A stretch of 64,000 nt of DNA from Brevundimonas subvibrioides (GTDB lineage Bacteria > Pseudomonadota > Alphaproteobacteria > Caulobacterales > Caulobacteraceae), in NCBI RefSeq assembly GCF_027271155.1, contig NZ_CP114542.1, positions 1,736,001 to 1,800,000 of the forward strand, in the 5' to 3' direction. Each line of letters begins with the position of its first letter. Position 1 is the stretch's first letter. The notes beneath the pieces are model-generated. The model saw only the letters and a list, made by a program, of their open reading frames with translations, was not told where the DNA came from and searched no databases. Positions 10,947-19,804 of the stretch are shown in pieces. The position numbers were made by a program, and so were the translations under genes.

Positions 10947-11771
10947 CTATCGCGCCGATATCAACAGGGCGTCGCGAAATCCGCGCTCCACGACGGCCTG
11001 TCGCGCCTGTTCGGCGGCATTCGCGTCAGGCCAGGGCCCCAGCAGTACCCGAAACCTGGAGTTATCGGTCGCCGCCTGCACCCGGGCCGTCTCCCCCAGA
11101 CGGCTGGCCGTGGCCCGCGCTTCCGGCTGGGTCGGATAGGCCGCGACCTCGATCCAGAAGCGTGCGGACGAAGCCGCGGGCCCGGGGAGCGGTTCGGGTA
11201 TGGCAGCCGGCGGCCGGGGCGGCGACCCTGCGTACGAAAGCACGCCCCCCCCGCCGACCCTGGGGGCGCGACCCAGATAGCGGACTCGAACCTCGCCCAC
11301 GCCGCGCTGCAGAAGATCCAGTGCCTCGGCAGCACCTCGGGACAGATCGATGATCCGGTCGTCGACGAAGGGTCCGCGATCATTGACGCGCAGGACGACG
11401 GTCCGTCCATTGGCGAGGTTGGTCACCTCGACCAGACCCGGCAGCGGCAGTGTCTTGTGGGCCGCCGTCAGGGCGTGCATGTCGAACCGCTCGCCGGTCG
11501 AGGTTGGCCGCCCGTTGAACTGGTCGCCATACCAGGACGCCATGCCGACCTCGTCGTAGTCCGGCTGTTCCGCCGGTCGATACCACCGCCCCCCGACCTG
11601 ATACGGCCTCATCGTGCCCGACACGATCGGTGCGGGGTCGGCGACGACCGGAATCACGGCCCGTCGCATGCCGGCGGGCGCACCTGCGCTCACGCAGGCT
11701 GCCAGCATCGACAGCCCCGCACCGACGGCCGCGAACCCGAGAGCGCGGCGAAGTTTTGCCATCCGGATCAT
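10947..11771 (-). CDS. rlpA: RlpA-like septal-ring lipoprotein with SPOR domain
   Basis: A 274-residue lipoprotein. The signal peptide ends in a lipobox (MLAAC, Cys26). Residues ~70-165 are a double-psi beta-barrel (GMASWYGDQFNGRPTSTGE through VNDRGPFVDDRIIDLSRGAA), and the C-terminal ~75 residues resemble a SPOR domain (WIEVAAYPTQPEARA to VLLGPWPDANAAE). RlpA binds denuded glycan at the septum and in some species is a lytic transglycosylase. ATG 11771 is used; a second ATG at 11762 would also fit. Confidence 0.92.
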   Translation of the reverse strand: MIRMAKLRRALGFAAVGAGLSMLAACVSAGAPAGMRRAVIPVVADPAPIVSGTMRPYQVGGRWYRPAEQPDYDEVGMASWYGDQFNGRPTSTGERFDMHALTAAHKTLPLPGLVEVTNLANGRTVVLRVNDRGPFVDDRIIDLSRGAAEALDLLQRGVGEVRVRYLGRAPRVGGGGVLSYAGSPPRPPAAIPEPLPGPAASSARFWIEVAAYPTQPEARATASRLGETARVQAATDNSRFRVLLGPWPDANAAEQARQAVVERGFRDALLISAR

Positions 11772-11842
11772 GGCGTCATGATCGACCGGACGATTTCCGT
11801 TTTGGTTAACGCCGGGTCGCTGCTATGGCCTTGCGTCCATAA

Positions 11843-11932
11843 GGACAGGTGGCCGAGTGGTTTAAGGCAGCGGTCTTGAAAACCGCCGCAGGTGAAAGCC
11901 TGCCGTGGGTTCGAATCCCACCCTGTCCGCCA
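11843..11932 (+). tRNA. tRNA-Ser (anticodon TGA)
   Basis: A 90-base type II tRNA. The acceptor stem GGACAGG pairs with CCTGTCC, followed by discriminator G and an encoded CCA. The anticodon stem-loop is GCGGT-CTTGAAA-ACCGC, with TGA at 11877-11879, so it reads UCA serine codons. The long variable arm and the T loop (GTTCGAATC) are intact. tRNA-Ser genes are common integration sites for genomic islands, and the DNA just downstream looks accessory. Confidence 0.97.
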
Positions 11933-12501
11933 CCGTCTGGGTCTTTGTAATTGCTCAGATATTTCCCTCAAAACTCCTTCGGAACGGGCCCTGTTTTGTG
12001 GCCTTTTTCTCATACTCGTCCCTGATACTTCGGCCTGATTCCTGCGCTTTCCGCCCTCTTGCCCGCGGGGTGTCTCTGCGCGTCGAAGATCCGGTGGAGT
12101 TTCCCTGCTAACAGGGAATGATCAGGGAAGTTCTGGTCGTGTTCCCGAGCGGCGTTCGGCCTGCCTGCGGCGCAAACCCCCGCCCTGACTGGACCAGAGC
12201 CGCTCGGCCGGTCGGAGGCACCTGCTGCAAGCAGGGAATTTCCAGGATGCAAACAGGGAATGTTCGCGTCGGTATCGGGGTAATGTGGGGTCGGATCGGC
12301 TTCTGACCCTTAGCAGACCTTCGGACGGTCAGAATCTTGCAACGCCCCGCAGCCGGGAAACCTTCAAAACCCGAACCGAAGCGTTCTCGGGTTGATGTCG
12401 GGGCCGATGACCATCCGGTTCGGTTGAACCGCAAGTCTGGCGGGTTTGGAGACTCGGTTTAGAGCTGGATAGTCCTGCGAACGGCATCCAGGCCAGCCCC
12501 C
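11933..12501 (+). other. Non-coding region with CAGGGAA repeats after tRNA-Ser
   Basis: No supportable gene. The stretch 12101-12260 holds four direct copies of CAGGGAA (12112-12118, 12123-12129, 12232-12238, 12254-12260) and one inverted copy (TTCCCTG, 12101-12107) that forms a hairpin with the first across CTAA. Short frames here lack ribosome sites. From memory, similar degenerate CAGGGAAT-type repeats occur next to integrases in other Alphaproteobacteria, so this may be the eroded end of an integrated element; that is inference. Confidence 0.5.
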
Positions 12502-14139
12502 ATGTCTTCAATCTTCGGTTTCCCGGAATTTCTGACCGCCCTGGCATTACTAATGCTGGTCTATGGCGTCAGTGATCCACGCTATCGATTCAGAATCCAC
12601 GCGGCACCGCTGCCGCTGCCGCAGATCACTTTCTGGTCCATACTTGTCATCGGCGGCGGCTCTCTGCTGATCGATGTCTGGTACGCCGAAGGGTGGCCCA
12701 CCGTACCCGCCTTGGTCGGGCGTGCCGGGCTTCAGGCGGTTCTGGCGCTGGCCTTCCTCGGGATGACCATTCTGTGGGTTGCGACGGCCTATGTAGCTCC
12801 GCCTCGTTTCGGTTCGCGCAACGCAAAGCATTTCTATGACGCGGTCTTCTGGCGGATCATGAAAGGCGACGAGCGAGACATGGCCGTGGCGGCGGCCGAG
12901 TTGGCCGCCTCGATGAAGCAGATCGTTCGGCACTGTCCGTCAGTCCCGCACCGTGGAGAGACTCCGCCGCCGCCCACCGACGTGCAACTGCACGCTCACC
13001 GGCTTCTGCTCCTGATCGGCAATCGCCGTTTCTGCAAACAGGTGGTGCGGAGTTCACCCGAGACCGCGATCAACCTGTTTTATGAGATGTCAGACTCGGG
13101 AAAACGAAGACTGCCAGTTCGGCCGTTCGTCCAAAGCCTGATGATCGAGGCCCTCAGGCATGAAGACTCCATGCTGTACGATGAGGCCGATGAGTTCGGC
13201 TCGGATCTCGTGGGATTGGCCAAGCCCTTTAGCAGAGCCCTCTTCGGCGATTATCAGCTCGTCGAGTCGCTCCAGAGCCTTATGGCGTCCCCGACGGATC
13301 TCGGCTCGAGCAAACTCGACATGACCGCGGCTCAATACGAAGCCTATGGGTCCGCTAGCCTCATCTTCGTGGAGGCCTTCCTCAAAGACCCCGATGAGCC
13401 GGCATACTCATACGCGCTTGCCAGTGTGTTCAACACCATGAGGTGGGCGAGCATGGGGGCCTATCGCCTCAGCGACGTCATCGAGCGCCCGTGGGAGCAG
13501 GAGCCTGCACGCCGCATCCGCGTCGCCGTGCGTTTCATCGATCGAGTGATGAAACTGCTCGAAAGCGTGAAGCGCCGGCCCGTCGGCCGCGCCAGGCAAG
13601 ACCACTACGGCATTCCCCGGGACATCTACGACATGGTCGGCCAGCTTATGTTCGAGATCGTCGACGAGGTCTCCGCCATCAAAGGGGATTCGGATCGCAC
13701 CTGGACGCTCCATCACAACATGGTTTGGGGAGAGTTTTTCGGACTTGAGTCCGGCCCGGAATGGGATGCCGCGCGCCGCCGTCTAGTAAGGCGGCTTCAC
13801 GCTCACCTGGCGGAAATGGACAAGTTCGCCAACTTCCTCTCGGCGCGGTTGCTGGGCTACAGTCTCAACGTCCTTGGCGTCGAGGATCGGGTGCGCGAGC
13901 GATCTCGTGATCTCGCCTGCTATCATCGCGCGCTGCTGAACTGGTTCGCTGCAAACTATCTCACTCTTCGCCGCGACTATCCCGACGTCGCGGAGGCGTG
14001 TCTCGTGGGAGGGATCAGCTTCGACGAGGGTAGCGGCCGGCTAATCAAGACCTACGCCAAGGGCACCAAGTCCGATCCCACGCGGCGTTATCTGGAGCTT
14101 GCGCCGGCAAGAGTCGAGCCATGGGACCAGTGGTCCTAA
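12502..14139 (+). CDS. Unrecognised membrane-anchored protein (545 aa)
   Basis: I do not recognise this family. The first ~115 residues are hydrophobic in about three segments (~8-22, ~35-55 and ~72-98). The remaining ~430 residues look soluble, mostly helical and rich in Arg/Glu/Asp, ending LELAPARVEPWDQWS. No catalytic motif stands out. It lies alone between tRNA-Ser with its repeat patch and a dead IS6 element whose left repeat begins two bases after the stop codon, so its C-terminus could have been cut by the insertion. By eye its codon use is less GC-biased than its neighbours. A defence or stress role is only speculation. Confidence 0.7.
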   Translation: MSSIFGFPEFLTALALLMLVYGVSDPRYRFRIHAAPLPLPQITFWSILVIGGGSLLIDVWYAEGWPTVPALVGRAGLQAVLALAFLGMTILWVATAYVAPPRFGSRNAKHFYDAVFWRIMKGDERDMAVAAAELAASMKQIVRHCPSVPHRGETPPPPTDVQLHAHRLLLLIGNRRFCKQVVRSSPETAINLFYEMSDSGKRRLPVRPFVQSLMIEALRHEDSMLYDEADEFGSDLVGLAKPFSRALFGDYQLVESLQSLMASPTDLGSSKLDMTAAQYEAYGSASLIFVEAFLKDPDEPAYSYALASVFNTMRWASMGAYRLSDVIERPWEQEPARRIRVAVRFIDRVMKLLESVKRRPVGRARQDHYGIPRDIYDMVGQLMFEIVDEVSAIKGDSDRTWTLHHNMVWGEFFGLESGPEWDAARRRLVRRLHAHLAEMDKFANFLSARLLGYSLNVLGVEDRVRERSRDLACYHRALLNWFAANYLTLRRDYPDVAEACLVGGISFDEGSGRLIKTYAKGTKSDPTRRYLELAPARVEPWDQWS

Positions 14140-14140
14140 G

Positions 14141-14988
14141 GGCTCTGTCAGCCCAAACCGGTTGCCGCGGTTTTGCGAGCCGCTTGGCCATGCCGGCATG
14201 GCGCGCTCCAACAACCCGTTCCGCTACTTCGACAGCTCGCCGGAGGTGATCCGAACGGTAGTGATGATGTACGTGAAGTACCCGCTGTCGCTCCGGAACG
14301 TGGAGGACCTGCTGGCCGAGCGCGGCATCGACATCTGCTAGGAGACGGTGCGGCTCTGGTGGAACCGGTTCGGTCCGATGTTCGCAGCCGAGATCCGCAG
14401 GAAGCGCGTCCAGAGGATGCGGGCTTTCACCCACTGGAAGTGCTAACTCGACGAGGTCTACGTGACCCGAAGGGCGGCGTAGCCAAGATCAACGGCGAAA
14501 TGCACTACCTCTGGCGGGCCGTGGATCAGGAGGGCGAGGTGCTGGAATCCTTTGCCAGCAAGACGCGGGACAAGGCTGCAGCCCTCACCTTCATGAAGAA
14601 GCTGATGAAGCGCCACGGCCGCGCCAGGGCCATCACGACCGACGGTCTGCGCTCCTACAAGGCCGCGATGAAGGACCTCGGCAACACCGCCAAACAGGAG
14701 GTCGGCCGCTGGGCCAACAACAGAGTCGAGAACTCCCACCTGCCCTTCCGACGACGAGAACGGGCCATGCTGAGGTTCCGGCAGATGAAGACCCTGCAGA
14801 AGTTCAGCTCCGTCCACGCCGCCTTCCACAACCACTTCAATCAGGATCGCCACCTCATCAGCCGGGAAACATACAAGGCTCAACGCTCAGCCGCCCTGGC
14901 CGAATGGAAGACGCTCGCCGCATAGGCCTCGCTTCCCCTGCCCTTGCTGCGTCCTCTGGAGACAAGTTCGCGTTGGACTGACAGCACC
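14141..14988 (+). mobile_element. IS6-family insertion sequence, inactive copy 1 (848 bp)
   Basis: The left terminal repeat GGCTCTGTCAGCCCAA (14141) matches the reverse complement of the right end, GGTGCTGTCAGTCCAA (ending at 14988). Between them is a transposase frame similar to IS6 DDE transposases, broken by two nonsense codons and an insertion. No 8-bp target duplication is seen: GTCCTAAG on the left, CAAAAGAA on the right. The element therefore either arrived by cointegrate resolution or has lost a flank. Confidence 0.88.
14198..14925 (+). pseudogene. IS6-family transposase, disrupted
   Basis: The protein begins MARSNNPFRYFDSSPEVIRT and ends ...AALAEWKTLAA, the full span of an IS6 transposase. 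Damage: a TAG after DIC (14339), replacing the usual His codon in RGIDICHETVR; WKC plus TAA where WKWHLDE is expected (~14442); and about 20 extra bases after DEVYV (~14463) that add a stop and shift the frame before KINGEMHYLWRAVDQEGE. The catalytic core downstream (TTDGLRSYKAAM and NNRVENSHLPFRRRE) is still readable. Confidence 0.9.
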
Positions 14989-15161
14989 CAAAAGAAACGT
15001 CTGAGCCGCTTCAAGGCGGCCTTTGGAAGATAAGGTCAGCGCCGGACTGCCGGCACCGCCAACGTTTTGTTTCCTTGAAATCAATTGACCCGCTGGTGCT
15101 GGCAGCGTCCCGATGTGGCGGGAGCGATCCACGGGTGCGGCTTGATCGCACCCATGGGCCT

Positions 15162-16004
15162 TCAGGCCGGCACCCGCTGGAACACCCGGACGTAGTCGAT
15201 CTCCATCCGCTGGGGAAAGGCCCGGTCGTCCACGCCCTCGGCTCCACCCCAGTCGCCACCGACGGCGATGTTCAGGATCATGTAGAAGGGCGCGTCGAAC
15301 GGCCAGGTCGCGGGATCGCCGCGTCCGTCATTGGGAAAGCGATAGTAGCCGACATCGTCGACGCCGAAATTGATGCCTTCGGGCGTCCACAGCACCTGAT
15401 AGCGGTGGAAGGCATCACAGGCATCGCGGACCCGTTTCATGCCGCCCCGCTGGGTGCCCTGGACGTGGTTGTAGCGGGTGGTGTGGACGGTGCCGTGGAT
15501 CTCGCCCCGGGCATGGCCGACGTGTTCCATGATGTCGATCTCGCCACCCGCCGGCCATTCGGCATCGGCCACCGGCAGCATCCAAAGGGCGGGCCATGTG
15601 CCCCGCCCGCAGGGAACCCTGGCCTTCACCTCATAGAAGCCATAGGTCCACTCACCCTTGCCGCGTGAGATCAACCGGGCGGACGTATAGGCCTGTCCCC
15701 CGGCGTCTGCGACCTGATCAGATCCCAGCCGTTCGCGCCGCGCCTCGATGATGAGTCGGCCATTCTCGACGCGGGCATTCTCCGGGCGTTCTGCGGCATA
15801 GTACTGACGCTCGTTATTGTACCAGCCGTCACGATTGCGTGCGGTGTCGTAGGACCAGCGCGCCGGGTCAGGCAGGCCGTCGGTGTTGAACTCGTCGTTC
15901 CAGACAAGGCGGTAACCGTCCAGGCTGTCGTCCTGTGGCAAGGGGGCCGCCCCGAGACAGGTCACGGCCGCCAGTCCGACGACCGTCGTGATGAAAGAAC
16001 GCAT
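15162..16004 (-). CDS. Secreted GH16 endo-beta-glucanase (laminarinase-like)
   Basis: A 280-residue GH16 enzyme with an N-terminal signal peptide (MRSFITTVVGLAAVTCLGA). The catalytic motif EIDIMEHVG gives nucleophile Glu155, Asp157 and acid/base Glu160, followed by the typical GTVHTTRYNH strand and WTPEGINFGVDD. The ExDxxE form without the bulge residue pattern of lichenases points to the laminarinase (beta-1,3-glucanase) branch. ATG 16004 is chosen over the longer frame because AGGGAGG lies upstream and it starts the signal peptide. It is divergent from GH3, with a shared LacI-type palindrome at 16055-16070. Confidence 0.92.
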   Translation of the reverse strand: MRSFITTVVGLAAVTCLGAAPLPQDDSLDGYRLVWNDEFNTDGLPDPARWSYDTARNRDGWYNNERQYYAAERPENARVENGRLIIEARRERLGSDQVADAGGQAYTSARLISRGKGEWTYGFYEVKARVPCGRGTWPALWMLPVADAEWPAGGEIDIMEHVGHARGEIHGTVHTTRYNHVQGTQRGGMKRVRDACDAFHRYQVLWTPEGINFGVDDVGYYRFPNDGRGDPATWPFDAPFYMILNIAVGGDWGGAEGVDDRAFPQRMEIDYVRVFQRVPA

Positions 16005-16054
16005 CGTGGCCTCCCTGATCATTCTGCGACGACCCGTTTCCACGCAATCCCGGT

Positions 16055-16070
16055 TTGACAACGTTGTCAA
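16055..16070. promoter_or_regulatory. Palindromic operator, probable LacI-family site 1
   Basis: TTGACAACGTTGTCAA is a perfect 16-bp palindrome centred on CG, the layout of LacI/GalR operators. It lies 51 bases upstream of the GH16 start and 45 bases upstream of the GH3 start, so one site can control both. The identical sequence recurs at 19729-19744. Confidence 0.85.
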
Positions 16071-16114
16071 CTGCCGACACCTTGGGACAGGAGAAGACCG
16101 CAGGGACGAGATCG

Positions 16115-18589
16115 ATGCCAAAGAGTGTGTGTGCGCATGGCCTTGCCACGGTCGCCGTGTCGCTGACCACCCTCCTGATGGCTGCCAGTCCGGGTCTGGC
16201 GCAGACCGGGGTGCCGCCGGTTGTCGATATCCCGGCCTGGCCTGTCGCGAACAGTCCCGATGCGATGACCGATGCGGCGACTTCCGCTTTCGTCGAGGCT
16301 CTGCTGGCTCGCATGACGGTCGAGGAGAAAGTCGGTCAGGTGATACAGGCTGACATCGGCTCGATCAGTCCCGCCGATCTGGCCACCTATCCCCTGGGCT
16401 CGATCCTCGCGGGCGGCAACTCGGCACCCGGGGGGAACGAGAGGGCATCGGCCCAGGCCTGGGTCGACCTCGCCGAGGCCTTTCGGGCGGCGGCGGCGGC
16501 GCGGCCGGGGGCTCGCGTGCCGCTGATGTTCGGCATCGACGCGGTGCACGGGCACAACAATGTCGTCGGCGCGACCCTCTTTCCGCACAACATCGGCCTG
16601 GGTGCCACCCGCAATCCTGACCTGATCGAGCGGATCGGCCGGGCGACGGCGCTTGAGGTGGCAGCCACGGGGGCAGACTGGACGTTCGGCCCGACGGTGG
16701 CTGTACCGCGCGACGATCGCTGGGGGCGGACCTACGAGGGCTACGGCGAAGATCCCGAGATCGTCGCCGCCTACGCCGGTCGCATGACGCTCGGCCTGCA
16801 GGGTCCCCTGGGCGAGGGTCATCTCGGACCCGGCCATATCGCGGGCTCGGCCAAACATTATCTGGCCGACGGCGGGACGCTCAATGGCAAGGATCAAGGC
16901 GACGCGGTCATCGGCGAGAATGAACTGATTGGCATCCATTCGGCCGGCTATCCGCCCGCGATCAACGCGGGCGTTCTGACCATCATGGCCAGTTTTTCGA
17001 GCTGGAACGGGGTCAAACACACTGCAAATCGAGACCTTCTGACCCATGTGCTGCGCGGGCCACTGGGTTTCGACGGCTTCGTGGTCGGCGACTGGAACGC
17101 CCATGGCCAGATCGAGGGCTGCACCAATGAAAGCTGCGCAGCCGCCTTCAACGCCGGGATCGACATGTTCATGGCACCCGACAGCTGGAGGCCGCTGTTC
17201 GACAACACCCTGGCCCAGGTTCGGTCGGGCGAGATCGCGATGGCGCGGCTGGACGAGGCGGTCCGACGTATTCTGACGGTCAAGGTCAAGACGGGAGTGT
17301 TCGAGGCCGACCGTCCGGTGGAGGGACGCATCGAGGCGCTGGGATCACCGGAGCATCGCGCCCTGGCCCGCGAGGCTGTGCGTCAGTCGCTCGTGCTGTT
17401 GAAGAACAACGGCCCGGTCCTCCCGATCCGGCCCGGCGCGCGGGTACTGGTTGCGGGCCCTGCCGACGACATCGGACAGGCGGCGGGCGGCTGGACCATC
17501 AACTGGCAGGGCACCGGCAACACCCGCGCCGACTTCCCCAATGGAGAGTCGATCTGGGAGGGGCTGAAAGCAGCGATCGAGACCTTCGGCGGCTCGGCCG
17601 TGCTGAGCCCGACCGGAACATTCGAAACACGGCCCGACGTAGCCATCGTGGTGTTCGGCGAGGAGCCCTATGCCGAGTTCCAGGGCGATCTGTCCGACCT
17701 TGATTTTCGTCCGCGCGCGCACCTGGCCCTGCTGCGGCGGCTTCAGGCCGAGGGTATTCCCACGGTCTCGGTCTTCCTGTCAGGACGCCCGCTGTATGTG
17801 AACCCCGAGATCAACGCCTCGGACGCCTTTGTTGCCGCCTGGCTTCCGGGATCGGAGGGCGGCGGGATCGCCGACGTGCTGGTCGCCGGATCGGACGGTG
17901 CACCGCGTCATGATTTCAGGGGAAGACTGTCCTTCAGCTGGCCGCGCAGCCCCGATCAGGCCCCGCAGAACCGGGGCGGCCCCGACTATGATCCGCAGTT
18001 CGCCTACAATTTCGGCCTGACCTATGCGGCACCGATGGAAACCCCGAACCTGATCGAGGTCGAGGATGGCCAGGACGCGTCGTCGATTCGATTTCTGGCC
18101 GATGGACGGTTCGTGACGCCCTGGTCGCTCGTCGTCCGCGACGGCGGCGGCGAGGCACGGATCGCGGATGGCGCGCGGGGCGTGAGCCCCCGTGCGATCG
18201 TGACGGTCGCCCCTGTCGACGGCGAGGGCCAGGAAACGGCCCGAGTGGTGACGTTCACGGGGCCCGGCCAGGCGATCGTGACCGGCCCGGCGATCGATCT
18301 GTCCGGGCCCGACTATGCCGGCGTGGCCCTGACCTTCCGGTACCGGATCGACGCAGGCGACGCGTCGGCGCTCAGCCTCGGGCTGGGCAACGGGACTGTT
18401 TCACTGGACGGGGGCACGGGCTGGCAGGAAGCATCGGTTCCGCTGCGCTGCTTTGCGTCGGGTGAAGGCGGCCTCACCGGTGTCGACCGGGCCTGGATTC
18501 TGGGCGCGACGGCCCCCGCGACCGTGGCGGTGGAAGACATTCGGCTGGATACGGCGGCGTCGACGGCCTGTCCGGGCGCGACCGACTGA
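16115..18589 (+). CDS. Secreted GH3 beta-glucosidase (exo-glucanase type)
   Basis: An 824-residue GH3 enzyme. A signal peptide ends near SPGLAQ. The (alpha/beta)8 domain carries the substrate-binding KHYLADGGT and nucleophile Asp326 in GFVVGDWNAHG. The second alpha/beta domain follows (~400-620). The last ~170 residues (from NLIEVEDGQDASS) form an extra beta-rich domain like that of ExoP-type exo-beta-1,3/1,4-glucanases. It should release glucose from beta-glucan pieces made by the GH16 enzyme. ATG 16115 has AGGGACGAG upstream; the longer TTG start lies inside the operator and is unlikely. Confidence 0.93.
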   Translation: MPKSVCAHGLATVAVSLTTLLMAASPGLAQTGVPPVVDIPAWPVANSPDAMTDAATSAFVEALLARMTVEEKVGQVIQADIGSISPADLATYPLGSILAGGNSAPGGNERASAQAWVDLAEAFRAAAAARPGARVPLMFGIDAVHGHNNVVGATLFPHNIGLGATRNPDLIERIGRATALEVAATGADWTFGPTVAVPRDDRWGRTYEGYGEDPEIVAAYAGRMTLGLQGPLGEGHLGPGHIAGSAKHYLADGGTLNGKDQGDAVIGENELIGIHSAGYPPAINAGVLTIMASFSSWNGVKHTANRDLLTHVLRGPLGFDGFVVGDWNAHGQIEGCTNESCAAAFNAGIDMFMAPDSWRPLFDNTLAQVRSGEIAMARLDEAVRRILTVKVKTGVFEADRPVEGRIEALGSPEHRALAREAVRQSLVLLKNNGPVLPIRPGARVLVAGPADDIGQAAGGWTINWQGTGNTRADFPNGESIWEGLKAAIETFGGSAVLSPTGTFETRPDVAIVVFGEEPYAEFQGDLSDLDFRPRAHLALLRRLQAEGIPTVSVFLSGRPLYVNPEINASDAFVAAWLPGSEGGGIADVLVAGSDGAPRHDFRGRLSFSWPRSPDQAPQNRGGPDYDPQFAYNFGLTYAAPMETPNLIEVEDGQDASSIRFLADGRFVTPWSLVVRDGGGEARIADGARGVSPRAIVTVAPVDGEGQETARVVTFTGPGQAIVTGPAIDLSGPDYAGVALTFRYRIDAGDASALSLGLGNGTVSLDGGTGWQEASVPLRCFASGEGGLTGVDRAWILGATAPATVAVEDIRLDTAASTACPGATD

Positions 18590-18591
18590 GC

Positions 18592-19629
18592 TCAAGCCAG
18601 AGGGGCTGTCGAACCCCGCACCTCCAGGCCGAAGGGCAGCAGATGGTCGGACGGCGTCGCCTCTCCACTCTTGCTGACGCCGATCAGCAGGGCGGCCGCC
18701 TTTGCGGCCATTTCCGAGATCGGCTGGCGGACGCTCGTCAGGCCCGGGACGCTGAGCCGGACGCCCGGCGTGTCGTCGAAGCTGACCAATGACAGGTCAG
18801 GCACACGGATGCCGAGACGCGAAGCCACGTGCAGGGTCGCCAAAGCCATTTCGTCATTGCTGGCGAGAATGGCGGTGGGGCGGTCGTCTCGCGCCAGCAG
18901 CGTGCCGGCGGCGGCAACGCCACTGTCGAAAGTGAAGTCGCCTGAGGCGATCAACGCGTCATCGACCGACAGGCCGGCCTGTATCAGTGCATCGCGATAG
19001 CCTTCCAGCCGCTGGCGACTGGCCTCGAACCGGGGGCTGCCGGCGATGAAGCCGATACGGCGATGACCGAGGTCCACAAGGTGCCGCGTCGCTTCCGCCG
19101 CCGCCGCCCGGTCGTCCATGAAGACGCCGAAACCGACGCCCTCGCCCGGCACGCCCATCCGCACGACAGGCACATTGCGGCGGGTCAGCATCTCGACCAG
19201 TGCCAGGTTCTGCGAATGGGGCGGGGTCAGGATGATGCCGTCCGGCTGCAGGGCGGACAAAATGGCCACCACCTTGCGGTCCAGCTCCGGCGATCCGGCG
19301 TCGACCAGCTCGAACAGCATTCGATAGCCATGTGCCTCGCACGTCAGCATGGCCCCGTACAGCATCTGGTCGATCCAGTCGTTACCCCGTCCGCTGCGCC
19401 AATTGTTGATCGTGTTCTCGCGATCATTGAGCGCCACCAGAAGGTAGGAGCGGCTGCCGCCCATCCGCCGCGCGGCCATGCTGGGAACATAGCCGAGGGC
19501 GTCCACGGCCTTCATCACCCGATCCTGCAGATCCCGGGTGACGTTGGGCTCGCCGTTCATCACGCGGGACACGGTCTTGACCGCGACACCGGCAGCCGCG
19601 GCTACGTGGCGGATGGTGACTTTGGACAT
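18592..19629 (-). CDS. LacI family transcriptional regulator
   Basis: A 345-residue LacI/GalR regulator. The N-terminal helix-turn-helix is VTIRHVAAAAGVAVKTVSRVMNGEPNVT; the hinge is near YVPSMAARRMGGSRS; the rest is a periplasmic-binding-protein-like sugar sensor ending in ...SDHLLPFGLEVRGST. ATG 19629 is chosen (GGGAAGC upstream) over a longer frame to 19701. It is divergent from the TonB receptor, and an operator identical to the GH16/GH3 site lies in between, which suggests it regulates itself, the receptor and the two hydrolases. The inducer is probably a beta-glucan oligosaccharide. Confidence 0.94.
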   Translation of the reverse strand: MSKVTIRHVAAAAGVAVKTVSRVMNGEPNVTRDLQDRVMKAVDALGYVPSMAARRMGGSRSYLLVALNDRENTINNWRSGRGNDWIDQMLYGAMLTCEAHGYRMLFELVDAGSPELDRKVVAILSALQPDGIILTPPHSQNLALVEMLTRRNVPVVRMGVPGEGVGFGVFMDDRAAAAEATRHLVDLGHRRIGFIAGSPRFEASRQRLEGYRDALIQAGLSVDDALIASGDFTFDSGVAAAGTLLARDDRPTAILASNDEMALATLHVASRLGIRVPDLSLVSFDDTPGVRLSVPGLTSVRQPISEMAAKAAALLIGVSKSGEATPSDHLLPFGLEVRGSTAPLA

Positions 19630-19728
19630 CGAGCTTCCCGCGACCCGTCGGCTGCGCTTCGCCATGAGCGAACCGTTCGCCTTGTGTTGCACCAATCCCA
19701 CCCCGATGCGCCAGCCGAAAAACTGACG

Positions 19729-19744
19729 TTGACAACGTTGTCAA
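19729..19744. promoter_or_regulatory. Palindromic operator, probable LacI-family site 2
   Basis: The sequence TTGACAACGTTGTCAA is identical to the one at 16055-16070. It lies about 100 bases upstream of the lacI-type start and 61 bases upstream of the TonB receptor start. Confidence 0.85.
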
Positions 19745-19804
19745 ACAATGGCGCATTGAAGGCAAGCGGAAAGAACAACGATCCGCATAGGGAGGACGAT
19801 TCAA

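Noticed and set aside
11768..12013. Minus-strand frame reading WDSNPRQAFTCGGFQDRCLK across the tRNA
   Set aside because: This is the well-known antisense translation of tRNA-Ser; the tRNA structure is perfect and no ribosome site exists.
15133..15153. GGGTGCG/CGCACCC hairpin after the GH16 gene as a terminator
   Set aside because: The stem is perfect but the distance is very short and there is no T-run on the minus strand.
16055..16114. Longer GH3 start at TTG 16055
   Set aside because: It would start inside the LacI palindrome and precede a clear ribosome site and signal peptide at ATG 16115.
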